Assembly (NCBI RefSeq): GCF_038051925.1
Contig: NZ_CP150634.1
Location: 3,418,300 to 3,482,299 of the forward strand
DNA length: 64,000 nucleotides
Source of the DNA: Methylotuvimicrobium sp. KM2
GTDB lineage: Bacteria; Pseudomonadota; Gammaproteobacteria; Methylococcales; Methylomonadaceae
Reading direction: 5' to 3'
A model generated the notes under the pieces. That model was not told the origin of the DNA. It worked only from the letters and a program-made list of their open reading frames with translations, and did no database searches. The translations under genes were made by a program, and so were the position numbers. Below, in pieces: positions 39,954 to 49,909 of this stretch (its first letter is position 1; every line of letters begins with the position of its first letter).

Positions 39954-39965
39954 GACCCACCTCCG

Positions 39966-41066
39966 CTAAATAACAATCAATTCCGCTCGTAAGGAACCTG
40001 CAGACTTGAGCGCTTCTAATATGGCGACCAAATCGCTCGGCGCCGCACCGATATTATTGACTGCGGCGACGATTTCATCGAGCGATACGCCGGGATTAAA
40101 CACAAACATTCGATTATTTTCTTCTTCGACGATAATATCGGTTTGCGGCACCACCGCCGTTTCGCCTCCCCCGAAAGGCTCCGGTTGAACAACTTGCGGG
40201 CTTTCACTAACCGTTACGGTCAAGCTACCGTGCGTCACGGCGGCCGGCTGCACAGTCACTTTACCGTTGATCACGACCGTACCGGTTCTGGAGTTGACGA
40301 TCACTCGTGCCGGCGCATCGTCAGGCGCTAGCGTCAAATTTTCGACCATCGAGGTAAACATGACCCGCTGAGACGTATCGGAGGGTGCGCTGACTTTGAC
40401 GGAAGTCGCGTCAACCGCAGTCGCGGTATTTTTCCCGAAAGTTCGATTAATTTCCGCGGCCATGCGATTGGCATTGGTAAAATCGGCGTTATGCAAATTG
40501 AACACCAGATACTGACCGTCTGCAAATGGCGTCGCCACCTCCCTCTCGACCGTTGCTCCATTGGGAATCCGGCCTACAGCCGGGTTATTGATGGTAATTT
40601 TAGACCCGTCCAAACCGCCGGCGCTCAAACCGCCCACGACTAGATTCCCCTGAGCGACCGCATAAACCTGACCGTCCGCCCCTTTCAACGGACTCATCAG
40701 TAACGAACCGCCGCGCAAACTCTTCGCATCGCCGATCGATGAAACCGTCACATCGATCGTTTGCCCCGGTTTCGAAAAAGGCGGTAATTCGGCATGAATC
40801 GAAACCGCCGCGACATTACGCGCTCTGGGATCGATGTTCGGCGGCAAAGTCATTCCAAGACGCGCCAACATACTGCGCAGCGCTTGACCAGTAAATAATG
40901 TTCTGTCTCCGGATTTGTCGAGACCGACAACCAAGCCGTAGCCAACCAACTGGTTGGTTCTAACACCGGCTACCGAGGCCAGATCCTTGATCCGCTCGGC
41001 ATGAACCGTTGACATTAAGCCCAACCAGAGCAACGCAATGACTATCACATACTTTATTTGTTTCAT
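39966..41066 (-). CDS. flgI: Flagellar P-ring protein FlgI
   Basis: Periplasmic P-ring protein, 366 residues from the ATG at 41066. A signal peptide ([18 protein letters not shown]) precedes the mature start [20 protein letters not shown], which is the family signature. Other marks are [16 protein letters not shown] and the C-terminal [19 protein letters not shown]. The longer frame begins with TTG at 41081, inside the likely ribosome-binding stretch GAGAGAAC, so the ATG is preferred. Confidence 0.97.
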   Translation of the reverse strand: MKQIKYVIVIALLWLGLMSTVHAERIKDLASVAGVRTNQLVGYGLVVGLDKSGDRTLFTGQALRSMLARLGMTLPPNIDPRARNVAAVSIHAELPPFSKPGQTIDVTVSSIGDAKSLRGGSLLMSPLKGADGQVYAVAQGNLVVGGLSAGGLDGSKITINNPAVGRIPNGATVEREVATPFADGQYLVFNLHNADFTNANRMAAEINRTFGKNTATAVDATSVKVSAPSDTSQRVMFTSMVENLTLAPDDAPARVIVNSRTGTVVINGKVTVQPAAVTHGSLTVTVSESPQVVQPEPFGGGETAVVPQTDIIVEEENNRMFVFNPGVSLDEIVAAVNNIGAAPSDLVAILEALKSAGSLRAELIVI

Positions 41067-41097
41067 GGTCAGTTCTCTCAACCGGTCAATCCATGCA

Positions 41098-41766
41098 TTA
41101 AAACGGAAACCACGGGCTCATGAAAAAACGCGCCAACCAACCCATTTTGCTGGCGTCGGCAACCGCTCCATCGCCGGTATACATGATTGTCGCATCAGCT
41201 ACTCGACTAGACAGCACGCTATTCGCGACATCGATATCGACCGGTCGGACAATGCCGGACAAGCGCACATATTCGCTGCCTTGATTAAGCGCGACACGTT
41301 TTTCGCCGCGAACTCTCAAATTACCGTTCGGCAATACCTCGACGACAGTTACCGATAAATCGCCGGTTAGACTGTTGCTTTGATTGGCCTCGCCTTCGCC
41401 GGTAAATTGATGGTTTGTCGCGACTTCGGTTTCGACATCATGCCCTAGCAATTGAGCCGCTTCCATACCGAAGATCATCGGCGCCTTTACCGACAAAGAA
41501 GTATTTTTTCTAGCTTCCATATCCGATAATTTCTTCGCCTGCGTTCTTTCGACCAAGCGAATTGTCAAAACATCGCCGACCCGTTTGGCGGTATGATCCT
41601 CGAATAAGCGCATATCGTAATTGGCTTGATAAATCGAACCGCTATTTTGGGCCGGCGCCCGCAAATCGGCGGGTTCGACCGGCGCGAACGCCGGGTCGCG
41701 AGTCGGTAAGGGAGTGCAAGCTACCGCAAACAAGGATATGAATATTATCCATTTAAAATGCGCCAT
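41098..41766 (-). CDS. flgH: Flagellar L-ring lipoprotein FlgH
   Basis: Outer-membrane L-ring protein, 222 residues from the ATG at 41766. Lipobox FAVAC puts the acylated Cys at about residue 17. Conserved segments are [30 protein letters not shown] and the C-terminal [26 protein letters not shown] is well spaced before this ATG; the alternative GTG at 41775 lies closer to it and is less likely. Confidence 0.97.
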   Translation of the reverse strand: MAHFKWIIFISLFAVACTPLPTRDPAFAPVEPADLRAPAQNSGSIYQANYDMRLFEDHTAKRVGDVLTIRLVERTQAKKLSDMEARKNTSLSVKAPMIFGMEAAQLLGHDVETEVATNHQFTGEGEANQSNSLTGDLSVTVVEVLPNGNLRVRGEKRVALNQGSEYVRLSGIVRPVDIDVANSVLSSRVADATIMYTGDGAVADASKMGWLARFFMSPWFPF

Positions 41767-41775
41767 GACGATCAC

Positions 41776-42564
41776 CTAAAGTTGTTGCGTCACATAGGAC
41801 AACATTTGATCGGTCGTCGAAATCGCCTTGGAATTCATTTCGTAAGCGCGTTGCGTCTCGATCATATTGACGAGTTCTTCGACGACATTCACGTTCGAGG
41901 TTTCCAAAGATCCTTGGAACACGGCGCCGAATTCGTTTTCACCGGGAATACCCAGTACCGGAGGGCCGCTCGCAACCGTTTCGCGAAACAGATTCTCGCC
42001 GACCGGTTCAAGGCCTGCATAATTGATAAAATCAGCCGTTTGAATCTGCCCCAATTGAACCGCCGCCGGGCTTCCCGGTTGTACAACGGAAACAGTACCG
42101 TCCCGTGTAATCGACAAACTGATCGCATCGTTCGGCACGGTAATCGCCGGTTCCAACAACAAGCCGCCGGCCGTGACGATTTGGCCCAAAGAATCCAATT
42201 TAAACGATCCGTCTCGAGTATACGTAATGTCACCGTTGGGCATCAAAACTTGAAAGAATCCCCGCCCGCTGATTGCCACATCCAGGGAATTTTCCGTTTG
42301 CACCATATTCCCCTGAGTATGCAATTTCTCGGTAGCGACAGTTCTAACTCCGGCGCCTAGTTGTAAACCGGTGGGAAGTTCGTTTCCTTGATTGGTTTGC
42401 GACCCGGCTTGACGAATATTTTGATAAATCAAGTCTTCGAAAATCGCTCTGGATTTCTTGAAACCGGTCGTATTGACGTTGGCCAAGTTGTTGGCGATTA
42501 CCGCCATCCGCGTTTGCTGGGCATCGAGACCCGATTTAGCCACCCATAATGCTCTTTCTGTCAT
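41776..42564 (-). CDS. flgG: Flagellar distal rod protein FlgG
   Basis: 262 residues, the standard length for distal rod protein. The N terminus [20 protein letters not shown] and the rod/hook motif [16 protein letters not shown] are clear. The centre has [16 protein letters not shown], and the C terminus [20 protein letters not shown] through [15 protein letters not shown]. It lies 63 bp after flgF and 9 bp before the flgH ATG. Confidence 0.97.
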   Translation of the reverse strand: MTERALWVAKSGLDAQQTRMAVIANNLANVNTTGFKKSRAIFEDLIYQNIRQAGSQTNQGNELPTGLQLGAGVRTVATEKLHTQGNMVQTENSLDVAISGRGFFQVLMPNGDITYTRDGSFKLDSLGQIVTAGGLLLEPAITVPNDAISLSITRDGTVSVVQPGSPAAVQLGQIQTADFINYAGLEPVGENLFRETVASGPPVLGIPGENEFGAVFQGSLETSNVNVVEELVNMIETQRAYEMNSKAISTTDQMLSYVTQQL

Positions 42565-42627
42565 GATAACCTCCTATGATGACGAATTACCGTCTTTACC
42601 GACTCTTCTACCTGATACATGCACAGC

Positions 42628-43371
42628 TTATGCCATTTGCATCAACTTAGCGCTAACGCCCGCATTGTCATCGACTTGCTTCATCACCTTGGTTTGCAAT
42701 TCAAAATTCCTAGCCAGCTCGATCATCGCAACCATCGCACCGATCGTACTGACATTACTGCCTTCCAAGGCACCTGGCGCCAACCTCACATCGGCACTAG
42801 CTTGCGCGACGCCATCATTTTTTAGGTAAAGCAAACCATCGTTCTGTTTTTCAAGATCATCGAGCGGCGGATTAACCATCTTGATGCGTTCAACGATGAC
42901 TTGATTCGCCGCGTTTGTTTCACCTAGCGGGATGATGTTAATCGTGCCATCCGGCATGATTGATACCTTGGAAGCAGGAGGCACTGCAATCGGACCATCA
43001 TTACCGATCACCGGCAAACCGGTTCCGGTTTGCAGCAAGCCCTCCGGCGTCAAGCGCAAATCGCCGGCCCGCGTATAGGCCTCCTTGCCATCCTGACCTT
43101 GAACCGCCAACCAGCCTTCGCCGTTGATCGCGACATCCAGATCCCGGCCGGTAATTTGCATCGGGCCGGCGCTCAAATCGACTCCCGGCCTCTCAGACAT
43201 CGCATAGACACGCGTCGGAAAGCCGGGACCGAATACCGGCATGCTGCGAAACTGCTCGAAATCGGATTTAAATCCGGCGGTTTGCGAATTCGCCAAATTA
43301 TTGGCGTTAGCCGACTGCGCCAGCAAAGTTTGCTTGGCGCCGCTCATTGCGATGTAGAGGCTGCGGTCCAT
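42628..43371 (-). CDS. flgF: Flagellar proximal rod protein FlgF
   Basis: 247 residues. It starts MDRSLYIAMSGAKQTLLAQS, with NANNLANSQTAGFKSDFEQF as the rod motif and DLDVAINGEGWLAVQGQDG in the centre. The C terminus LEGSNVSTIGAMVAMIELAR is typical. Together with FlgB, FlgC and FlgG it forms the rod. It follows flgE by 22 bp. Confidence 0.96.
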   Translation of the reverse strand: MDRSLYIAMSGAKQTLLAQSANANNLANSQTAGFKSDFEQFRSMPVFGPGFPTRVYAMSERPGVDLSAGPMQITGRDLDVAINGEGWLAVQGQDGKEAYTRAGDLRLTPEGLLQTGTGLPVIGNDGPIAVPPASKVSIMPDGTINIIPLGETNAANQVIVERIKMVNPPLDDLEKQNDGLLYLKNDGVAQASADVRLAPGALEGSNVSTIGAMVAMIELARNFELQTKVMKQVDDNAGVSAKLMQMA

Positions 43372-43393
43372 GACGGGCTCCTGCTAGAATTGA

Positions 43394-44749
43394 TTATCGA
43401 ATATTCAAAATGGTTTGCGTTATCGTGTTTTGAGTACTAATGGTCTGGGCATTGGCTTGATAAGCCTGCTGGGCGATAATCAGCCGCACCAATTGATCGG
43501 ACAAGTCGACATTAGAACTTTCCAACGCCGCGGATTGCATGACTCCAAAGTTATTGGATCCCGCCGAGCCAAATATCGGCTGCCCGGAATCCGCACTCTC
43601 GCCCCAACTCGTGTCGCCCAATTTAGCCAATCCTTGATCATTCGGAAATCTAGCCAAAGCAACCTGGCCGATGGGCTTCGAAGCGCCGTTACTAAACCTA
43701 GATAGCATGACTCCTTCGCTGTTAATATCAATGCCTGTCAAATTTCCGGACGGCAAACCGTCCTGAACTAAATCATTAACACTGAATGCCGAATTGAATT
43801 GAGTGCCTCCGGCAAAATCAAGCTCAAAATTCAAATCTTCAACAACAAAATCCGGCGCTAAATCAATGCCGTTTAAGAAAATATTACTCGGAAAAGAGCC
43901 GGTAGATAAAGCGGCCTGACCATTCACATTCAATAACAATCCGGATGCACTAAAAGTAACGGGTACTGGAGTTGGTGCGGTTCCAACCGGCTCATAGGTC
44001 ACATCGCCTGCTGGCGTAACAATGGCATCGTTAGCGTCATAGACTGGATTGGCCCCAAGAGTCACCCCTCTATCATTCAGATAGACATAAGTATCCCACT
44101 GATTAGCACCCGTTTTTCGATAATAGGTGCTTAGTGTATGAGAGTTACCTTGCGAATCGTAAATTGTCGCGGAAGTAACGTTATTGAATGAATCCGGATT
44201 GCTTGGGTCGAACGCCGCAGTCGGCGCTAAATCTCCGGCATTGAGATTAATTTTCAAATTGATGGATTCCGTGGCGCGCGGTAGACCTTGGCTCGTATCA
44301 ACCTGCAAAGCTTGAAACACGCCTTGACTAAATCCTTCCTCAATGGTTTCACCATTGGGCTTGAACGCCATCAAATAACGCCCTCGATCATCGACAACAT
44401 AACCTTCTTTATTTAGCTGAAAGGCTCCGTTTCTAGTAAAGTTAGTCGGCTGCGGGTCATTTACATTATTTGCCAGTGTAAAAAAGCCATTACCGCTAAT
44501 CGCAATATCCAGGCTGTTTTCGGTAAAATCAATATTACCTTGAGTAAACTGCTGAGCCACCTCGGTCACTTTCACTCCAGACCCGGGCTGAGTCTTCGCC
44601 ACGCCACTCAAACTCGTTGCATACACATCCGCGAACTCGGCTCGCGATTTTTTAAAACCCGTCGTATTGGCATTGGCAATGTTATTACCGGTAGTTTGTA
44701 AATCGCTCGACGCGGCTCTCAATCCGCTTAATCCTGTTGCAAAACTCAT
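43394..44749 (-). CDS. flgE: Flagellar hook protein FlgE
   Basis: 451-residue hook subunit. N terminus MSFATGLSGLRAASSDLQTT with [34 protein letters not shown] follows. The variable middle (about 150-370) forms the outer hook domains. C terminus LESSNVDLSDQLVRLIIAQQ then AYQANAQTISTQN. It lies 24 bp downstream of flgD, whose product caps the growing hook. Confidence 0.97.
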   Translation of the reverse strand: MSFATGLSGLRAASSDLQTTGNNIANANTTGFKKSRAEFADVYATSLSGVAKTQPGSGVKVTEVAQQFTQGNIDFTENSLDIAISGNGFFTLANNVNDPQPTNFTRNGAFQLNKEGYVVDDRGRYLMAFKPNGETIEEGFSQGVFQALQVDTSQGLPRATESINLKINLNAGDLAPTAAFDPSNPDSFNNVTSATIYDSQGNSHTLSTYYRKTGANQWDTYVYLNDRGVTLGANPVYDANDAIVTPAGDVTYEPVGTAPTPVPVTFSASGLLLNVNGQAALSTGSFPSNIFLNGIDLAPDFVVEDLNFELDFAGGTQFNSAFSVNDLVQDGLPSGNLTGIDINSEGVMLSRFSNGASKPIGQVALARFPNDQGLAKLGDTSWGESADSGQPIFGSAGSNNFGVMQSAALESSNVDLSDQLVRLIIAQQAYQANAQTISTQNTITQTILNIR

Positions 44750-44773
44750 GATCGCTCTCCTGATGAAATAACG

Positions 44774-45442
44774 CTAAAAAATCCGTCTGACATCGTTGAA
44801 TTTCACCGAGTCAAGACCGTTTAAACTTAATTGAATACCGTTGCTGCCATTACCCAGAGTGACGCTGTTTACGCCTGCGTTGACATAGGTTTGTAGCGCA
44901 GTGTTTTTATTATCGATACTCGCTCTGGCTTTGATTTGATAGACACCGGGGTTGGCAAAAGTCCCGTCATCTAATTGGCCATCCCATTCGAACTCGACAT
45001 TACCTGCCGATTGCCGCCCCAAATTGAGTTGTTTGACCGTAACGCCGTTACGGTTTTGAAACTCGACGATGAGGTTATCGGTAAGCCCGGTCAGTTCGAC
45101 TTCCCCTTTCATATTGTCATTGAGCGAAAATACGCCTTCCGAACCGGGTACCAGCACCGACCGTCCGACCAAGCTGGCGGCCTGTAGCGCTTGGTTCGAG
45201 CTGATCGAACCGGCAAATTCGGCAAACGATTTTTGCAAGTCTTGAATCCCGCTGACGGTGCTGAACTGCGCCATTTGACCCAAAAAATCGCCGTTTTCCA
45301 TCGGCTTGGTGGGATCTTGATGAGTCAATTGGGTGGTCATCAATTTCAAGAATTGTTCCTGCTCTAACGATTGCTTTTTTACAGGAGCATCCTCGACCGT
45401 TCTAACGCCTAGATTTTTTAATGCGTCAAAGTTAATGGACAT
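44774..45442 (-). CDS. flgD: Flagellar hook-capping scaffold FlgD
   Basis: 222 residues. The N-terminal export and cap part has QEQFLKLMTTQLTHQDPTKP and NGDFLGQMAQFSTVSGIQDL, the family hallmark. The C-terminal part is the FlgD Ig-like/tudor region (VEFEWDGQLDDGTFANPG, YQIKARASI). Needed for hook assembly and left behind when the hook is finished. Lies 12 bp after flgC. Confidence 0.96.
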   Translation of the reverse strand: MSINFDALKNLGVRTVEDAPVKKQSLEQEQFLKLMTTQLTHQDPTKPMENGDFLGQMAQFSTVSGIQDLQKSFAEFAGSISSNQALQAASLVGRSVLVPGSEGVFSLNDNMKGEVELTGLTDNLIVEFQNRNGVTVKQLNLGRQSAGNVEFEWDGQLDDGTFANPGVYQIKARASIDNKNTALQTYVNAGVNSVTLGNGSNGIQLSLNGLDSVKFNDVRRIF

Positions 45443-45454
45443 TGGCTTCTCCTT

Positions 45455-45871
45455 TTATTGGCCTATTCGTAAAGTTTGCAATACCAGTTCCTTCGCGGTA
45501 TTAAGCACTTCGACATTATTTTGATAAGAGCGTGAAGCCGACATCATATTGGCCATCTCTTCGACGATATTGACATTGGGTTTATAGATATAGCCGGATT
45601 GATCGGCCATGGGATGATTCGGCGCATACTCCATGACCGTTGGCGCCTGACTTTCGACCACGCCCAAGACATTGACCTTGCTAGCAGCATTTTGCTTATC
45701 CATGATATTTTTCAATTCCGCCGCAAATACCGGTTGCCGCGACTTGTAGGTTTGATCAATGCTGCTGCTAACGCTGTTGGCGTTGGAAATATTACTAGCG
45801 ACTAAATTCAATCTCAGCGATTGGGCATTCATGCCGCTGCCGGAAATATCGAAAATACTGAATGAGCTCAT
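45455..45871 (-). CDS. flgC: Flagellar proximal rod protein FlgC
   Basis: 138 residues. MSSFSIFDISGSGMNAQSLR is the typical start, followed by LNLVASNISNANSVSSSIDQ. The C terminus has YKPNVNIVEEMANMMSASRS and YQNNVEVLNTAKELVLQTL. It is separated from flgB by 2 bp, so the two are probably coupled. Confidence 0.97.
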   Translation of the reverse strand: MSSFSIFDISGSGMNAQSLRLNLVASNISNANSVSSSIDQTYKSRQPVFAAELKNIMDKQNAASKVNVLGVVESQAPTVMEYAPNHPMADQSGYIYKPNVNIVEEMANMMSASRSYQNNVEVLNTAKELVLQTLRIGQ

Positions 45872-45873
45872 GA

Positions 45874-46266
45874 TTACTCTCCTTTAATCGCCGACGTTAA
45901 ACCCGAAAATTTACCGTTCAGAAAACGCAAACTGGCTTGGTATTGCACGGCATTCTCGGCATACTTGGCCTGCTCGACATGACCTTCCACGGTATTTCCG
46001 TCCAACGAAGCCTGATTCGGAGTGCGATACATCATAGAAGCGCCCAAGAGCGTATTGTTTGCCGAGATATGCCCGTTCCGTGTACGCTCCATCGGCAACG
46101 CATCCGGTATCGCGGTTTTTAGAATCGATTGAAAGTTAAGATCTCGAGCTTTATAGCCGGGAGTATCGGCATTAGCCAGATTGGAGGCAAGCACCTCCCC
46201 GCGTTTTTCGCGCAATGCCAATGCCTGGGGATGAACACCTAATGCTTTATCGAAATTAATTGTCAT
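45874..46266 (-). CDS. flgB: Flagellar proximal rod protein FlgB
   Basis: 130 residues, first gene of the flgBCDEFGHIJKL run. Conserved NLANADTPGYKARDLNFQ and a C-terminal VEGHVEQAKYAENAVQYQ followed by LRFLNGKFSGLTSAIKG. A sigma-54-like element lies about 37 bp upstream of the ATG (see 46303-46317), with a 7-bp tandem repeat further upstream. Confidence 0.97.
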   Translation of the reverse strand: MTINFDKALGVHPQALALREKRGEVLASNLANADTPGYKARDLNFQSILKTAIPDALPMERTRNGHISANNTLLGASMMYRTPNQASLDGNTVEGHVEQAKYAENAVQYQASLRFLNGKFSGLTSAIKGE

Positions 46267-46302
46267 GGTAGTAACCTCTTACACTTGTTGCTTATGAAAT
46301 AA

Positions 46303-46317
46303 GCACATCGTATGCCA
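46303..46317 (-). promoter_or_regulatory. Sigma-54-type (-24/-12) promoter of flgBCDEFGHIJKL
   Basis: Reading the minus strand: tGGcatacgatgtGC, with GG and GC separated by exactly 10 bases, about 37 bases upstream of the flgB ATG. The consensus is TGGCAC-N5-TTGC. Pseudomonas/Vibrio flgB operons are sigma-54 dependent. Confidence 0.7.
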
Positions 46318-46455
46318 TAGGCTATTTTTACTGACTTATCTTTGACTTACAAATAAGGACGTCAATTTTTTCACGCCGCCGACAAATCCGACCGGCAATA
46401 TCTAACCGCCAGCCTGATAGTTGGGGCGATGCTGTGGAAGTGGTGAATGGGAAAA

Positions 46456-46525
46456 GAGGAAAGAGGAAAGAGGAAAGAGGAAAGAGGAAAGAGGAAAGAG
46501 GAAAGAGGAAAGAGGAAAGAGGAAA
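46456..46525 (+). repeat. Ten perfect tandem copies of the heptamer GAGGAAA
   Basis: Counted directly: 70 bp, ten exact 7-bp units, preceded by gaaaa. It lies about 140 bp upstream of the flgB sigma-54 site. A 7-bp unit is prone to slippage, so copy number may vary between cells or assemblies. Confidence 0.95.
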
Positions 46526-46650
46526 GATTGCCAACCCCTTGAATGTATTGTCAAGCTATTTTTTAGTCAGTCAAGCCTTGCCGTTAACCCTGACAAAACA
46601 GAAAACTAAACGCAAGTAAGGATTTGGACGTAAATAACTTCCCTATTTTT

Positions 46651-46876
46651 GGAGGGTTCGGTTGCTCGATTGGCAGGTGTCGGCGGCAGGGCAGATTTTT
46701 GCTCCTGCAAAATCTGCATTCATGCCATCCTTGGCAATCAGTCGCCGCCGCCAAGCCTACACGGACGCATTCACCCAGCACCTAAATTCCATAACCTTTG
46801 GTTATGATTAATTGTCTTGGATAATTTAGGTGCTGGGTTCACGGCGTCCTGTCAAGCGAGTTACCGAACTCTCAAC
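46651..46876 (+). repeat. Double-hairpin dispersed element, copy 2
   Basis: About 226 bp, aligned over its length with 34577-34805. Shared blocks include gtcggcggcagggcagattt, ctgcattcatgccatcc and tgctgggttcacggcgtcct. The pair cccagcacctaaat (46774-46787) and atttaggtgctggg (46824-46837) closes a stem whose loop differs between copies. Confidence 0.78.
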
Positions 46877-46959
46877 AGAGCTCATAGTTCCAGGACGTTA
46901 TTTATCACGAAATCCTAAGTCAGTAATAAAATATCCGACCGCCCATTTTTCGCCGCGCA

Positions 46960-47781
46960 TCAGCCGATTTTTCGATAATACCGACCGCGCTCACCGCGCA
47001 CCGTTTCAAAACCTGATACCGAGGCAGGCAACACTTCGCTGCTACTCAAAAAAAGAAATCCGCCCGGTTCGATAGCTTGCGACATGCGCCTTAGAATATC
47101 TTGCTTTAACGCGTCGGAAAAATAAATTAATACATTCCTACAAAAAATCACATCGAAGCGTCCTAATACCGAAAAAGGCTTAAGCAGGTTAAATTGCTGA
47201 AATTTTACCCGAGCGCTAATTTCCGGTTTAACGCGAAACCCCTCATCAACCGGTACAAAAAAACGCTTTTTCTGCATAGCATCGACCCCCCTGGACAATG
47301 CCGCCGCAGAATACACGGCCTGTCTAGCTTGCCTCAGCACGGTTTCCGAAATATCGGTTCCGACAATACTCACCGACAATGATTTACCCTGGTTTTTGAT
47401 CATATCATCGACGCACATGCTGATTGAATAAGGTTCCTGCCCCGAAGAACAAGCCGCCGACCAAATTTTGATCGTGCTCCGTTTGACCGCAAGGGACGGC
47501 AAAACGGCTCCTGTCAATTCGGCAAAATGACTTTCATCCCGAAACCAAAATGTTTCGTTGGTCGTCATCGCCTCAATGACTGCTACCTTGATTTTTGAAG
47601 ATGCATGAGACTCGCTTTGCAGTACGGCAAGGAGATCGGCAAACGAACTCAAGCCGAATCGCGGCAATAGTCCGAACAAACGATTTCTCACTAAATATTG
47701 CTTACTATCGGACAAAACTATGCCACATGCTTGCACGAGAAACTGCTGAAAATATTTAAATTCCTGCTGCGTCATTTCCAT
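46960..47781 (-). CDS. cheR: Chemotaxis protein methyltransferase CheR
   Basis: SAM-dependent enzyme that methylates glutamates of chemoreceptors. 273 residues. The N-terminal helical domain (about 1-75) precedes the Rossmann core: TNETFWFRDESHFAEL, WSAACSSGQEPYSISM (SAM loop), VGTDISETVLRQARQAVYSA and FCRNVLIYFSD. It sits between cheV and flgB, as in Pseudomonas and Vibrio. 149 bp separate it from cheV. Confidence 0.97.
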   Translation of the reverse strand: MEMTQQEFKYFQQFLVQACGIVLSDSKQYLVRNRLFGLLPRFGLSSFADLLAVLQSESHASSKIKVAVIEAMTTNETFWFRDESHFAELTGAVLPSLAVKRSTIKIWSAACSSGQEPYSISMCVDDMIKNQGKSLSVSIVGTDISETVLRQARQAVYSAAALSRGVDAMQKKRFFVPVDEGFRVKPEISARVKFQQFNLLKPFSVLGRFDVIFCRNVLIYFSDALKQDILRRMSQAIEPGGFLFLSSSEVLPASVSGFETVRGERGRYYRKIG

Positions 47782-47930
47782 GGGTTACTTTCCGAATAAG
47801 CACTCACCCATCTATACTCCTTGATGATAATCAATAATTGGCTAACCTGAGAAGGTGCGGAGCGTATCTAGGGAGTCACCGCCCCCCCCCACAAACCTTC
47901 TGTTTCGGGAAATTATTTTGTGCATATCCC

Positions 47931-48866
47931 TTACTGTTTATTTAAGTCATGAAAAACCTGCAAACGTTTTTGAATGGTTTTGACCAGTTCGTCCGGCTCG
48001 AATTTCGCCAAAAATTCGTCAGCACCCACTTTCTGCACCATCGACGAATTGAACACTCCGCTTAGCGAAGTATGCAATACCAAGTAGATATGCTTCAATT
48101 TAGGGTCGTTTTTGATCTTAGTGGCTAACGTATAACCATCCATACGCGGCATTTCTACGTCGGAAATAATCATCGCGTAATAGCTTTCCAAGTCAACATC
48201 ATTCTGAGTCAACTCCGACAGATGCTCCCAGGCTTCCAAACCGTCTTTCAACACATCGTATTGAAGATTGAGTTGATCACAAACTTTTTTGATTTGATTT
48301 CTAGCCACCATCGAATCGTCAACGATCAATACTCGATCGCCGGCACCCGACACATCTTTATCGATCACCTCATCACTGGCTTGTTCGCGTAAGCCTATGA
48401 CTTCCTTCATAACCTTTTCGACATCAATCACTTCGATCAAGTCGCCGTCGACCTCGGTTACCGCCGTTAAATAACCTTCCCGACCCAAGCCCGAAGGCGG
48501 CGCTTTCACCGAGCCCCAACCGATATTAATAATTCTATCCACCGACCCCACTAAAAAACCTTGTATGGTTCTGTTATATTCGGTAACGATGACATAAGAT
48601 TTCTCGTCTCGGTCAATCGGCCTCATGCCAATCGCCATTGACAAGTCCAAAACCGGAATCGTTTTTCCTCGCAAATGCGCGACACCGCAAATCACCGAAT
48701 GCGATTTCGGTATTTGCGTCAAAGACGGGCATTGGATCACCTCTTGAACTTTAAACACATTGATGCCGAATCTCTGGCGCCCGCCAAGCTTAAACAGCAG
48801 TAACTCAAAGCGATTATGACCTGCCAGCTGAGTACGCTGATCGACCCCATCTAAAATTCCAGCCAT
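47931..48866 (-). CDS. cheV: Chemotaxis coupling protein CheV (CheW-REC)
   Basis: 311 residues. A CheW-like domain (about 15-160: FELLLFKLGGRQRFGINVFK, VAHLRGKTIPVLDLSMAIG) is fused to a receiver (about 180-305: VLIVDDSMVARNQIKKVC, acceptor Asp in MIISDVEMPRMDGYTL). It couples receptors to CheA and may adjust gain by phosphorylation. The start at 48866 (MAGILDGVDQRTQLAG) matches the family N terminus, with GGAG 9 bases before it; two in-frame upstream starts (48872 and TTG at 48875) exist. Confidence 0.95.
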   Translation of the reverse strand: MAGILDGVDQRTQLAGHNRFELLLFKLGGRQRFGINVFKVQEVIQCPSLTQIPKSHSVICGVAHLRGKTIPVLDLSMAIGMRPIDRDEKSYVIVTEYNRTIQGFLVGSVDRIINIGWGSVKAPPSGLGREGYLTAVTEVDGDLIEVIDVEKVMKEVIGLREQASDEVIDKDVSGAGDRVLIVDDSMVARNQIKKVCDQLNLQYDVLKDGLEAWEHLSELTQNDVDLESYYAMIISDVEMPRMDGYTLATKIKNDPKLKHIYLVLHTSLSGVFNSSMVQKVGADEFLAKFEPDELVKTIQKRLQVFHDLNKQ

Positions 48867-49188
48867 TGACATCAACTCCGATAATAATTAGTTTCTAATC
48901 GAAAACACTTTGTATTGAAACGCAAACCAAGACCAAATTGCACGCATAATTAGACTTCACGCCCCAAAAACATTGAAAATGCAGGGAACTGCGAGAAATA
49001 AACATAATCGTTAAAGCCTCACAATACATGCCTAAATAAAGATAAGCGATAAGTATAAGCTCATTCAGCAATCACAGCGTCCTGACCATCGAGAAGAATT
49101 ATAATCAATTTCGATCAAACTTCTTTGATAAATAACTGGCACTATTCCTGCTTATTCTATAACAACGTCATAAAACCGACAGAACACC
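48867..49188. promoter_or_regulatory. Divergent cheV-flgA promoter region
   Basis: 322 bp between divergent starts. On the plus strand a -24/-12 element lies at 49137-49151. On the minus strand I found no element with correct GG-N10-GC spacing; the nearest, ttggtcttggtttgc, has nine. The rest is AT-rich without other clear signals. Confidence 0.5.
49137..49151 (+). promoter_or_regulatory. Sigma-54-type (-24/-12) promoter of flgA
   Basis: tGGcactattcctGC has GG and GC ten bases apart and begins with the consensus TGGCAC. It lies about 37 bases before the flgA ATG, the same distance as the element ahead of flgB, which strengthens both calls. Confidence 0.75.
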
Positions 49189-49893
49189 ATGATCATCAAA
49201 CTACTCGTTGTTCTAATCGCACTGCTCGCAGCGAGCAATAACGGTTTCGCCGCGACGCGTTATCAAACGCATGCATCGATCTATCAAACAGTGACCCATT
49301 TTATTACCGGTCAACTAGGGGAGTCCGCCGACTACGACATTCAGATATCGCCGCTGGATAACCGTTTGAAATTACCGCAATGCGCCGACCAATTAACCGC
49401 CTTCACCGCACATAACGAACCGCTTCGAGCCGGACGTTTTTCGGTCGGCGTTCGCTGTAGCGAGGGACCGAAACCCTGGTCGATTTACACGACCGGCTCA
49501 TTAAAAATCATGCAAGAAGTATTAGTCTTGACTCGACCGGTCAGCCGAGGTCAGATTTTGACGCGTCAAATGCTCGCCATCGAAAAACGCGACCAAGCCC
49601 GGCTTAGAGGCGGCTATTTCAATCGAATCGAATCCGTCGAAAACAAACAATCCTTACGCAATCTGCCAACAGGATCCGTCATTACTTTTAACAATGTTTC
49701 AGATGCGGTCTTGATAAAACGCGGGGAAAGCATAACCATTAGCGCCTCGTCGCCCGGTTATAATGTACGCATGCAAGGTAAGGCCATGATGGATGGCGTA
49801 AAAGGTCAATCGATACGAGTAAAAAACGTTTCATCCGGTCGCACGATTACCGCTACAGTGATCAAGCCCGGCTTAGTTTCCATTATTCAATAA
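49189..49893 (+). CDS. flgA: Flagellar basal-body P-ring chaperone FlgA
   Basis: 234-residue periplasmic chaperone for P-ring assembly. A signal peptide (LLVVLIALLAASNNGFAA) precedes a pilus-assembly-like region and the SAF domain (VLVLTRPVSRGQILTRQML onward). The C-terminal IKRGESITISASSPGYNVRM and GKAMMDGVKGQSIRVKN are highly characteristic. It heads flgA-flgM-flgN-flgZ. Confidence 0.96.
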   Translation: MIIKLLVVLIALLAASNNGFAATRYQTHASIYQTVTHFITGQLGESADYDIQISPLDNRLKLPQCADQLTAFTAHNEPLRAGRFSVGVRCSEGPKPWSIYTTGSLKIMQEVLVLTRPVSRGQILTRQMLAIEKRDQARLRGGYFNRIESVENKQSLRNLPTGSVITFNNVSDAVLIKRGESITISASSPGYNVRMQGKAMMDGVKGQSIRVKNVSSGRTITATVIKPGLVSIIQ

Positions 49894-49909
49894 TTTAAAG
49901 CCATGACTC

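Larger units (their letters stand above)
46267..46959. other. flgB upstream region: sigma-54 site, heptamer repeat, dispersed element
   Basis: 693 bp between cheR (ending at 46960) and flgB, both on the minus strand. It holds the -24/-12 element, ten GAGGAAA units (46456-46525), the double-hairpin repeat (46651-46876), and at about 46898-46925 a sequence ttatttatcacgaaat that recurs at about 53930. No gene is supported. Confidence 0.75.

Noticed and set aside
46328..46534. Minus-strand frame of repeating FPLSSFL
   Set aside because: Product of the GAGGAAA tandem repeat only.
47882..47890. Run of nine C upstream of cheR
   Set aside because: It lies in non-coding DNA between cheV and cheR with no frame affected; noted only as a possible assembly-error spot.
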